Positions 1-5,883 of a DNA stretch of 6,916 bases are shown piece by piece. Every line of letters begins with the position of its first letter. Positions within the stretch are counted from its first letter, which is position 1. This DNA comes from an uncultured Limnohabitans sp. Lineage in GTDB: Bacteria > Pseudomonadota > Gammaproteobacteria > Burkholderiales > Burkholderiaceae_C. Both the position numbers and the translations under genes were made by a program. The notes beneath the pieces were generated by a model that worked only from the letters and a program-made list of their open reading frames with translations, was not told the origin of the DNA and did not search any database. The stretch is taken from the NCBI RefSeq assembly GCF_937889215.1, contig NZ_CALBEX010000004.1:1-6916 (forward strand), read 5' to 3'.

Positions 1-1588
1 CTTCTTGTTGGTCAACTTGGTCTTTGGCTTTGATCGACAACTGGATGTTGCGGGTCTTGCGATCCACGTTCACCACCACTGCGGTCACTTCGTCGCCGAC
101 TTTCAGCACATGGCTGGCGTCTTCCACGCGGTCACGCGAGATTTCGGACACGCGCAGGTAACCCACGATGTCTTCGCCCAGGTCGATTTCGGCGCCCTTG
201 GCATCCACGGTCTTGACCTTGCCGGTGACGATCTGGCCTTTGTCGTTGATCGACACAAAGGTCGTGAACGGATCGGAGTCGAGCTGCTTGATGCCCAAGC
301 TGATGCGCTCGCGGTCCACGTCCACAGCCAAGACCAAAGCCTCAACTTCTTGACCCTTCTTGAATTCGCGAACGGCGTTTTCGCCGGTTTCGTTCCAAGA
401 CAAGTCAGACAAGTGCACCAAGCCGTCGATGCCGGCAGCCAAGCCCACGAACACGCCGAAGTCGGTGATCGACTTGATCGGGCCCTTGACGCGGTCGCCG
501 CGCTTGGTGTTCTGAGCAAACTCTTGCCATGGGTTGGCACGGCACTGCTTCATGCCCAAGCTGATGCGGCGCTTGTCTTCGTCGATCTCGAGGACCATGA
601 CTTCGACTTCGTCACCCAAAGCAACGATCTTGGACGGTGCCACGTTCTTGTTGGTCCAGTCCATTTCAGAGACGTGCACCAAGCCTTCGATGCCTGGCTC
701 GAGTTCCACAAACGCGCCGTAGTCGGCGATGTTGGTGATCTTGCCGAACATGCGGGTGCTTTGTGGATAGCGGCGGTTCACGCCCATCCATGGGTCGTCG
801 CCCATTTGCTTCAGACCCAAGGACACGCGGTTTTTCTCGGTGTCGAACTTGAGGATCTTGGCGGTGATTTCTTGACCGGCCGTGACCACTTCGGAAGGGT
901 GACGGACACGGCGCCAGGCCATGTCGGTGATGTGCAGCAAACCGTCGATGCCGCCCAAGTCCACGAACGCACCGTATTCGGTGATGTTCTTGACCACACC
1001 ATTGACGATGGAGCCTTCGCGCAGGGTTTCCATCAGCTTGGCGCGCTCTTCGCCCATGGACGCTTCCACCACGGCGCGGCGTGACAACACGACGTTGTTG
1101 CGCTTGCGGTCGAGCTTGATGACCTTGAATTCCAGGGTCTTGTTCTCATAGGGCGACAGGTCTTTGGTAGGACGTGTGTCGACCAAAGAGCCAGGCAAGA
1201 AAGCGCGGATGCCGTTGACCAAAACGGTCAGGCCGCCTTTGACTTTGCCGCTGGTCACGCCAGTGACGAATTCGCCGGATTCCAGTGCTTTTTCCAAAGA
1301 CATCCAAGAAGCCAGACGCTTGGCGGTGTCCCGCGACAAGATGGTGTCGCCGTAGCCGTTTTCGATGGAGCCGATGGCCACCGAGACAAAGTCGCCCACC
1401 TGGACTTCGACTTCACCCTGGTCGTTCTTGAACTCTTCGAGGGGCACATACGACTCGGACTTGAGACCGGCGTTGACCACAACGAAATTGTGCTCGATGC
1501 GCACGACTTCAGCGGTGATGACTTCACCTGGGCGCATTTCCGTGCGCGTCAGTGATTCTTCGAATAGGGCGGCAAATGATTCAGACAT
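1..1588 (-). CDS. rpsA: 30S ribosomal protein S1 (partial, C-terminus beyond window)
   Basis: S1 is the large RNA-binding protein of the 30S subunit that recruits and unfolds mRNA for initiation. The frame opens with ATG at 1588-1586 ([12 protein letters not shown]) and stays open for 529 codons to the left edge without a stop. The E. coli protein has 557 residues, so about 30 residues and the stop are missing. Six S1 (OB-fold) repeats can be read at about residues 20-87, 105-171, 190-259, 275-346, 362-433 and 449-520. Repeats 3-5 carry the familiar Y/F-G-x-F-V and G-I-D/E-G-L-V/L-H cores (for example 205-220, 290-307 and 377-394). By family knowledge, repeats 1-2 anchor S1 to the ribosome through S2, and the later repeats bind mRNA. 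The start is supported by a GAGGA Shine-Dalgarno 6 bases upstream. The gene follows cmk, as in many proteobacteria. The repeats also create long antisense open frames, which I regard as shadows. Identification is secure. Confidence 0.97.
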   Translation of the reverse strand, partial: MSESFAALFEESLTRTEMRPGEVITAEVVRIEHNFVVVNAGLKSESYVPLEEFKNDQGEVEVQVGDFVSVAIGSIENGYGDTILSRDTAKRLASWMSLEKALESGEFVTGVTSGKVKGGLTVLVNGIRAFLPGSLVDTRPTKDLSPYENKTLEFKVIKLDRKRNNVVLSRRAVVEASMGEERAKLMETLREGSIVNGVVKNITEYGAFVDLGGIDGLLHITDMAWRRVRHPSEVVTAGQEITAKILKFDTEKNRVSLGLKQMGDDPWMGVNRRYPQSTRMFGKITNIADYGAFVELEPGIEGLVHVSEMDWTNKNVAPSKIVALGDEVEVMVLEIDEDKRRISLGMKQCRANPWQEFAQNTKRGDRVKGPIKSITDFGVFVGLAAGIDGLVHLSDLSWNETGENAVREFKKGQEVEALVLAVDVDRERISLGIKQLDSDPFTTFVSINDKGQIVTGKVKTVDAKGAEIDLGEDIVGYLRVSEISRDRVEDASHVLKVGDEVTAVVVNVDRKTRNIQLSIKAKDQVDQQE

Positions 1589-1594
1589 GGTATT

Positions 1595-1599
1595 TCCTC
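1595..1599 (-). promoter_or_regulatory. Shine-Dalgarno site of rpsA
   Basis: The minus strand reads GAGGA followed by AATACC and then the ATG at 1588. This purine-rich site at 6-base spacing fixes the rpsA start. It is the clearest Shine-Dalgarno site in the window. The starts of pheA, tyrA and aroA have only weak GA-rich matches and probably rely on coupling to the upstream gene. Confidence 0.8.
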
Positions 1600-1667
1600 A
1601 TCCACAAGTTCAGGACTGACGAGCGCGACATGCGTCGTTTCCAGGAGCTGAGCGTGGCGATTGGTTT

Positions 1668-1702
1668 GCGGCGTGAGCCGCGGTTGGTTGATAAAACAAC
1701 CA
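1668..1702 (-). repeat. Two small inverted repeats in the rpsA leader region
   Basis: At 1685-1702, TGGTTG and CAACCA pair around a 6-base ATAAAA loop. At 1668-1681, GCGGC and GCCGC pair around a 4-base loop. The first overlaps the -10 candidate. The second would lie at the very 5' end of an RNA started there. Such short stems are common by chance, so structure is plausible but function is not shown. Confidence 0.35.
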
Positions 1703-1718
1703 CCTGGCCAGTGTGCAA
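1690..1718 (-). promoter_or_regulatory. Candidate sigma70-type promoter for rpsA
   Basis: The minus strand has TTGCAC at 1718-1713 and, after 17 bases, TTTATC at 1695-1690. TTTTAT, one base earlier, is a slightly better -10 match but gives 16-base spacing. Each box matches the consensus at only about half its positions. The location suits an rpsA promoter: it lies downstream of the cmk hairpin and would leave a leader of roughly 95 bases. It is the only A/T-rich patch in an otherwise GC-rich spacer. This is a weak call made by eye. Confidence 0.3.
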
Positions 1719-1750
1719 GCTGCACGATGAGAGCCGGGTGGAACTTCAGG

Positions 1751-1773
1751 TCAGCCCGCACAGGGCGGGCTGA
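1751..1773 (-). repeat. Inverted repeat: 9-bp GC-rich hairpin after cmk
   Basis: TCAGCCCGC and GCGGGCTGA form a perfect 9-bp stem around a 5-base loop, 33 bases after the aroA-cmk stop codon. Read on the minus strand it is followed by CCTGAAGTTCC, with no U-tract, so it does not fit a standard intrinsic terminator. It could be a partial terminator or attenuator between cmk and rpsA, an RNA-stabilising 3' end, or a processing site. The stem is seen directly; its role is unknown. Confidence 0.55.
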
Positions 1774-1806
1774 GGTGGCTGTTTGCGGTTTGTGAACTGG
1801 TGTAGA

Positions 1807-3825
1807 TCAACCGAAAACTTGCCGGCTTTGCCACCAGACCATCACCTGTTCCACCGAGGTTTCGATGGTCAGTGACGAGTTGTCCAGTTGCAAGGCATCT
1901 TGTGCTGGCTTGAGGGGCGCCACGCTGCGGGACATGTCCCGGGCATCGCGCGCCTCCAAGTCAGCACGAAGAGAATCGATATTAGCCGAAAAACCCTTCA
2001 AAATCAATTGCTTATGCCGTCTTTCGGCCCTTTGGGCCGCGCTGGCGGTCAAAAACACCTTCAACGGGGCTTCGGGGAAGATCACCGTGCCCATGTCGCG
2101 GCCATCGGCCAAAAGGCCTGGCAGGCGCTGAAAGCGGTGTTGCAGTTCGACCAAAGCCTCTCTCACGGCGGGCAGCACCGAAACTTTGGAGGCGTTCATG
2201 CCGCCTTGTTCGCTGCGGATGGCGTCGGTCACGTCGACGTTGCTGAGCAGCACTTGCTCGCCATCAAAGCGCACGGGCAGACTGCGGGCCAATTTGACAA
2301 TCGCAGCTTCATCGGTGGCTTCCAGTGTCAGGCCCGCTTGCAAAGCGGCATGGGCCGTGACGCGGTAGAGCGCGCCTGAATCCAAGTAGTGGTAACCCAG
2401 CTGCGCGGCCACGCGGCTGGCCAGCGTGCCTTTGCCCGAGGCCGTGGGGCCGTCGATGCAGATCACGGGGATGTTCGTGGCCGCTGTGTGCGCCACCGAG
2501 AACAGGGCCTCGAAGTAATCGGGGAAGGTCTTGGCCACGCACTTGGGGTCTTCGATGCGCACCGGAACCTGGTCGGCGTTGAAGGCGGCCAGCGAAAAAC
2601 ACATGGCCACGCGGTGGTCGTCGTAGGTGTGGATGCTGGCGCGTTGCCATTGGCCCTTTGCCAAAGCGTTGGCAAATTGACGGTTTTGCAGGGGGTGGAT
2701 GGTGATCCAGTCCGGGCCTTCTTCGACGGTGGCACCGAGCTTGCGGCTTTCGGTGGCCATGGCCACGATGCGGTCGGTTTCTTTCACACGCCAGCTGGCG
2801 ATGTTGCGCAGCGTGGTAGGGCCGTCAGCGTACAGCGCCATCACGGCCAGTGTCATGGCCGCGTCGGGGATGTGGTTGCAGTCGAGGGTGATGCCTTTGA
2901 GTGGCCAGGCACCGCGCTGAATCTCCAACCAGTTGGGGCCGCTGGTGATGTTTGCGCCCATTTGTGCGGCGGCGTCCATGAAGCGGATGTCGCCCTGGAT
3001 GGAGTCTGCGCCTACGCCCTGGATGCGGATACCGTTGCCTTTTGCGATGGCACCTAAAGCGATAAAGTAACTCGCCGAAGACGCATCGGCTTCGACGTGG
3101 ATGTTGCCGGGCGACTGGTAGCGGCTTCCTGCTGGGATGACAAAGCGCTCCCAGCCTTGGCGCTCCACGGCAATGCCGTAGCGCGCCAGCAGGTTCAGCG
3201 TGATCTCGATGTAGGGCTTGCTGATGAGTTCGCCCACCACCTCGATGGTGATGGCGCGGTCCTGCGCAGCCAAGGGCAGGGCCATCAGCAAAGCTGTGAG
3301 GAATTGGCTGGACACATCGCCGCGCACGGGAATGGGTTTGTCAAGTTGCAAGGCAGGCTGACGAACACGCAGCGGCGGAAAGCCCTCGTTGCCCAGATAG
3401 TCGATGGCGCAGCCCAGCTCGCGCAGCGCATCCACCAAGTCGCCAATCGGACGTTCGTGCATGCGGGGCACGCCTTTGAGCGTGAAGTCACCGCCTTGCA
3501 CAGCCAACGCGGCCGTGAGCGGGCGCATGGCCGTGCCTGCGTTGCCCATGAAAAATTCGATCGCCTCGGCAGGCCAGGCGCGACCGCCCAACCCGGTGAC
3601 GGTGACTGTGCTGCCTGCCACATCGACCCCACAGCCCAGCTGGCGCAGCGCGGCCAGCATGACGCGGGTGTCGTCCGAGTCCAGCAGATCGTGGACCACG
3701 GTGGTGCCTTGGCACAGAGCGGAGAGCAGCAGTACGCGGTTGGAGATGCTTTTGGAGCCAGGCAGGGTGACGGTGCCGGACGCGCCTTGCAGCGCAGGAA
3801 GGTCGAGGAAGGCGGTGGAGAACAT
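1807..3825 (-). CDS. aroA-cmk: Bifunctional EPSP synthase / cytidylate kinase (AroA-Cmk fusion)
   Basis: This is one uninterrupted frame of 672 codons with two enzymes. Residues ~1-443 are 3-phosphoshikimate 1-carboxyvinyltransferase, the sixth shikimate-pathway step (shikimate-3-phosphate + PEP to EPSP). Visible motifs are L-P-G-S-K-S at 21-26, G-N-A-G-T-A-M-R at 94-101, E-R-P-I-G at 124-128, S-S-Q at 172-174, the likely catalytic D321, K-E-T-D-R at 348-352, D-H-R at 403-405 and K432. This is the class I (E. coli-like, normally glyphosate-sensitive) motif set. Residues ~452-668 are CMP/dCMP kinase, with P-loop G-P-T-A-S-G-K-G-T at 459-467, L-D-S-G-A-L-Y-R at 481-488, D-G-R-D-M-G-T at 574-580, R-R at 602-603 and R-D-x-R-D-x-S-R at 626-633. 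The linker is only about ten residues (around 443-452), with no stop. The start lies 2 bases after the tyrA stop and lacks a strong Shine-Dalgarno site, so it is probably translated by coupling. The fused form is, to my knowledge, known in some Burkholderiales. Both halves look complete and active. Confidence 0.96.
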   Translation of the reverse strand: MFSTAFLDLPALQGASGTVTLPGSKSISNRVLLLSALCQGTTVVHDLLDSDDTRVMLAALRQLGCGVDVAGSTVTVTGLGGRAWPAEAIEFFMGNAGTAMRPLTAALAVQGGDFTLKGVPRMHERPIGDLVDALRELGCAIDYLGNEGFPPLRVRQPALQLDKPIPVRGDVSSQFLTALLMALPLAAQDRAITIEVVGELISKPYIEITLNLLARYGIAVERQGWERFVIPAGSRYQSPGNIHVEADASSASYFIALGAIAKGNGIRIQGVGADSIQGDIRFMDAAAQMGANITSGPNWLEIQRGAWPLKGITLDCNHIPDAAMTLAVMALYADGPTTLRNIASWRVKETDRIVAMATESRKLGATVEEGPDWITIHPLQNRQFANALAKGQWQRASIHTYDDHRVAMCFSLAAFNADQVPVRIEDPKCVAKTFPDYFEALFSVAHTAATNIPVICIDGPTASGKGTLASRVAAQLGYHYLDSGALYRVTAHAALQAGLTLEATDEAAIVKLARSLPVRFDGEQVLLSNVDVTDAIRSEQGGMNASKVSVLPAVREALVELQHRFQRLPGLLADGRDMGTVIFPEAPLKVFLTASAAQRAERRHKQLILKGFSANIDSLRADLEARDARDMSRSVAPLKPAQDALQLDNSSLTIETSVEQVMVWWQSRQVFG

Positions 3826-3827
3826 AT

Positions 3828-4760
3828 TTAGTCTTCAGATGCGATGTTGCACGCGTTGCCCGCTTGCAGCGTCCAGGCCGAGCGCACGTCGCTGGCTTGT
3901 TGAATCAATTGCTGCAGCGCCGCGTTGTCGCCTTGCTTCAGGGTGGCTTCGAACTGGTCGAGCGCTGCGCGAAAGTGCGCCACTTGCGTGAGCACTTGGG
4001 CGTGGTTGGCGCTCAGGATGTCTCGCCACACCGATGCGTCACTGGCGGCGATGCGTGAAAAATCCCGAAAGCCCGGGCCTGCCATCTCCAAAAACGCAGT
4101 GCCTTGTGGCTGCGCAGTGAGCGCATTGACAGCCGCAAAAGCCAACAGGTGCGGCAAGTGGCTGACGGCCGCAAAGGTGGCGTCGTGCGCCTCGGGCGTC
4201 ATGTGGTGCACATGGCTGCCGATGGCCGTCCAGACTTTGTTCGCCGCTTGTATTTGCCGGATGCTGTTTTGCGGCAGGGGGGTCAGGATGGTGCGGCGGT
4301 CTTGGTACAGCGCGGCCTCGGCATGCTCAATACCCGCCACCTCTTTGCCGGCAATCGGGTGTGCGGGCACAAAGCAGCCGAGCCGGTCGCCCAAGGTGGC
4401 TTGAGCGGCTGCAATCACGTCGCATTTGGTCGAGCCCACGTCCATCAGCAAGGCCTCGGCCCGCAGCACATCGCGCATGGCGGCAAAGCTGCTGTGCATC
4501 GCGCCCACGGGCACGGCCAACAACACAAGATCTGCCCCTTGTACGGCTTCGGCCACACCGTTGCAGGCTTGGTCAATGACACCCAGCGCAAGGGCGCGTG
4601 AGCGGGTTTTTTCGGACGCACTGAAGCCGGTGATGTGTTTGACCAGACCTGCCTGGCGCAAGGCGAGTGCAAACGAGCCGCCCATCAGGCCGCAGCCAAT
4701 CAGGGCCAGGCGCTCGAAATGAGGCTCCAAACGAGGCGCGGTCGTGCGCTCGGGGTTCAT
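3828..4760 (-). CDS. tyrA: Prephenate dehydrogenase (TyrA)
   Basis: This is a 310-residue monofunctional TyrA that oxidatively decarboxylates prephenate to 4-hydroxyphenylpyruvate for tyrosine synthesis; cofactor preference cannot be read safely. The N-terminal Rossmann fold shows G-C-G-L-M-G-G at 22-28 and the strand-end D-V-G-S-T-K at 107-112. The active-site segment H-P-I-A-G-K-E is at 134-140. The helical C-terminal dimerisation domain has S-H-L-P-H at 200-204 and G-F-R-D-F-S-R-I-A at 230-238, where the second arginine is the probable prephenate-binding residue by analogy with Aquifex TyrA. There is no chorismate mutase domain at the N-terminus (unlike E. coli TyrA) and no ACT domain. The ATG overlaps the pheA stop as ATGA (4760-4757), which argues for translational coupling. 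The TAA stop is 2 bases before aroA. A cyclohexadienyl/arogenate dehydrogenase activity cannot be excluded. Family identity is secure. Confidence 0.95.
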   Translation of the reverse strand: MNPERTTAPRLEPHFERLALIGCGLMGGSFALALRQAGLVKHITGFSASEKTRSRALALGVIDQACNGVAEAVQGADLVLLAVPVGAMHSSFAAMRDVLRAEALLMDVGSTKCDVIAAAQATLGDRLGCFVPAHPIAGKEVAGIEHAEAALYQDRRTILTPLPQNSIRQIQAANKVWTAIGSHVHHMTPEAHDATFAAVSHLPHLLAFAAVNALTAQPQGTAFLEMAGPGFRDFSRIAASDASVWRDILSANHAQVLTQVAHFRAALDQFEATLKQGDNAALQQLIQQASDVRSAWTLQAGNACNIASED

Positions 4761-5425
4761 TCAGAAACAGGGTAAGAACCCAGCACCTTGTAGAAGGCGC
4801 ACAGACCCTGCAGTTCTTTCAAAGCTGCAGCCACATGCGGCTCGCTGGCGTGGCCTTGCAAGTCAATGTAGAAGTAATACTCCCACTGGCCGGATTTGGC
4901 GGGACGGGACTCAAAACGCGTCATGGACACGCCGTTGTTTTTGAGTGGCACCAGCAAATCATGCACTGCACCGGGCTGGTTGGGCACGGACACCACCAAG
5001 CTGGTGCAGTCCTTGCCGGAGACGGGGGGTGTGGCCAAGGTCTGGGGCAGGGCGATCACGGCAAAGCGGGTGCGGTTGAAGGCTTCGTCCTGGATGGCGT
5101 GGTGCACGATGTGCAGGCCAAACTGGCTGGCCGCGCGCTCGCTGGCGAGGGCCGCCCAAGCCAGGTTGGTGGCGGCCAAGCGTGCACCTTCGGCGTTGCT
5201 CGACACAGCGCGGCGCTCGACATGCGGCAGGTGTTTGGACAGCCAACCCTGGCACTGGGCCAGCGCCTGGGGGTGCGCCATCACGACCTCGATGCCCGCA
5301 TCGGAATTGAGCTGGCGCAGAAGGTTGAAGCGAACTTGCAGGCTGACTTCACCCACCACATGCACGGGCGAACGCAAGAACAAATCGAGTGAGCGGCCCA
5401 CCACGCCTTCGGTGGAGTTTTCCAT
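4757..5425 (-). CDS. pheA: P-protein, C-terminal part: prephenate dehydratase + ACT domain (3' fragment of frameshifted pheA)
   Basis: This frame continues the dehydratase after the frameshift. From the first possible ATG (5425) it has 222 codons. It opens at the conserved E-N-S-T-E-G (2-7), followed by S-L-D-L-F-L at 12-17, H-P-Q-A-L-A-Q-C at 51-58 and the catalytic N-R-T-R-F segment at 117-121, whose threonine is needed for dehydration in this family. The C-terminal ACT domain (~140-220) has P-G-A-V-H-D-L-L at 151-158 and E-S-R-P at 172-175. These match the GALV and ESRP motifs of phenylalanine feedback binding, the first in altered form. Joined to the upstream fragment it gives about 366 residues, a normal P-protein length. 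On its own it lacks the N-terminal G-P-x-G-T-F strand and the mutase, and no Shine-Dalgarno site precedes the ATG, so it is not a separate gene. Its stop overlaps the tyrA start. Confidence 0.85.
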   Translation of the reverse strand: MENSTEGVVGRSLDLFLRSPVHVVGEVSLQVRFNLLRQLNSDAGIEVVMAHPQALAQCQGWLSKHLPHVERRAVSSNAEGARLAATNLAWAALASERAASQFGLHIVHHAIQDEAFNRTRFAVIALPQTLATPPVSGKDCTSLVVSVPNQPGAVHDLLVPLKNNGVSMTRFESRPAKSGQWEYYFYIDLQGHASEPHVAAALKELQGLCAFYKVLGSYPVSE

Positions 5426-5856
5426 GCCGACACGCCGTATTGGGCAGTGCCCGCAGCGGTGGCGTGGAAGACTTCGTCGAAGTTGGCGCAGTAAATCAGG
5501 TTGGCCGCACTGCCAAAAAACTCGATGGCGGCTTGTTCACAAAACGTGCCCTGCGGCCCGAGAACCGCCACGCGTTGCGGGGCTTCGAGCGCCAGGCAAG
5601 CCGACATGATCTCGCGCCAGATGGCGGCGATGTGTTCGTTCTTGAGTGGGCCGGGGTTGGCTTGGGTGATTTTGTCGATGACTTGCGCCACGCGATCGGG
5701 CCGGAAGAAGGGCGAGCCTTCGGCGCGTTTGATCTCGCCCACTTGCTCTGCCACATGGGCGCGCTGGTTCAGCAGGCTCAGCAGTTGGTTGTCCAACGCG
5801 TCAATTTGCACACGCAAAGCGCCCAGGGCGTCCGACTGAATGGGTTGTTGGCTCAT
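5281..5856 (-). CDS. pheA: P-protein, N-terminal part: chorismate mutase + start of prephenate dehydratase (5' fragment of frameshifted pheA)
   Basis: The intact protein would turn chorismate into prephenate and then phenylpyruvate. Residues ~8-92 form an AroQ-type helical chorismate mutase. R15, R32 and K43 match E. coli P-protein R11, R28 and K39. The dehydratase begins at ~96 with V-A-V-L-G-P-Q-G-T-F (96-105). Homology runs to Y-G-V at 140-142 (codons 5439-5431). After that the frame reads 49 unrelated residues to a stop at 5281, while the expected E-N-S-T-E-G continues in the -1 frame from about 5422. The frame 5281-5856 is therefore not the true protein end. The start (ATG 5856) is 27 bases after the serC stop, with only a weak GAAAGA-like Shine-Dalgarno site. 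As written, this allele would make a mutase with a crippled dehydratase and no ACT domain. Sequencing error and genuine mutation cannot be told apart from this window. Confidence 0.85.
   Translation of the reverse strand: MSQQPIQSDALGALRVQIDALDNQLLSLLNQRAHVAEQVGEIKRAEGSPFFRPDRVAQVIDKITQANPGPLKNEHIAAIWREIMSACLALEAPQRVAVLGPQGTFCEQAAIEFFGSAANLIYCANFDEVFHATAAGTAQYGVSAWKTPPKAWWAAHSICSCVRPCMWWVKSACKFASTFCASSIPMRASRS
5423..5433 (-). other. Frameshift junction in pheA
   Basis: The minus strand reads TAC GGC GTG TCG GCA TGG AAA AC in the upstream frame (Y-G-V-S-A-W-K). Adding one base after GTG gives Y-G-V-x-G-M-E-N-S-T-E-G, which restores the conserved dehydratase motif and the full downstream frame. 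The net change equals loss of one base (or gain of two) within about 5426-5433. No long homopolymer lies at the site and no X-XXY-YYZ slippery heptamer is in the right frame, so programmed frameshifting is unlikely. Confidence 0.85.
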
Positions 5857-5883
5857 GTCCGCAAGTCTTTCAGAGGGCCGGGT

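Larger units (their letters stand above)
1589..1806 (-). promoter_or_regulatory. cmk-rpsA spacer and rpsA leader region
   Basis: This 218-base stretch is the only sizeable non-coding gap in the window. In transcription order it holds a 9-bp hairpin (1773-1751), a weak promoter-like pair (1718-1690), a 6-bp hairpin with a 6-base loop (1702-1685) overlapping the -10 candidate, a 5-bp hairpin with a TCAC loop as read on the minus strand (1681-1668), and the GAGGA site at 1599-1595. In E. coli and other gammaproteobacteria the rpsA 5' leader is structured and S1 represses its own translation through it. A similar role here is inference, since only small stems are visible by eye. I see no convincing gene in the spacer. 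A GTG-started frame of 70 codons crosses into rpsA but has no ribosome binding site. Confidence 0.5.

Noticed and set aside
5..1084. Long plus-strand open frame of 359 codons opposite rpsA, and another of 244 codons at 3097-3831 opposite aroA
   Set aside because: They mirror highly conserved minus-strand genes in GC-rich DNA. Their residues show the His/Asp/Val-rich composition typical of antisense shadows, they have no recognisable domain, and the repeats in the first only reflect the S1 repeats.
1549..1761. GTG-started 70-codon minus-strand frame in the cmk-rpsA spacer
   Set aside because: It begins inside the 9-bp hairpin, has no Shine-Dalgarno site, overlaps the rpsA start out of frame and resembles no family I know.
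4757..5425. The pheA 3' frame as an independent, monofunctional prephenate dehydratase gene
   Set aside because: It lacks the N-terminal G-P-x-G-T-F part of the dehydratase, which sits in the upstream frame, and has no ribosome binding site before ATG 5425.
5423..5433. Programmed -1 ribosomal frameshifting joining the two pheA frames
   Set aside because: The direction (-1) would fit, but the upstream-frame codons around the junction contain no slippery heptamer, and slipping at the nearby AAA codon would not re-pair with GAA. Frameshifting is also not a known feature of this gene.
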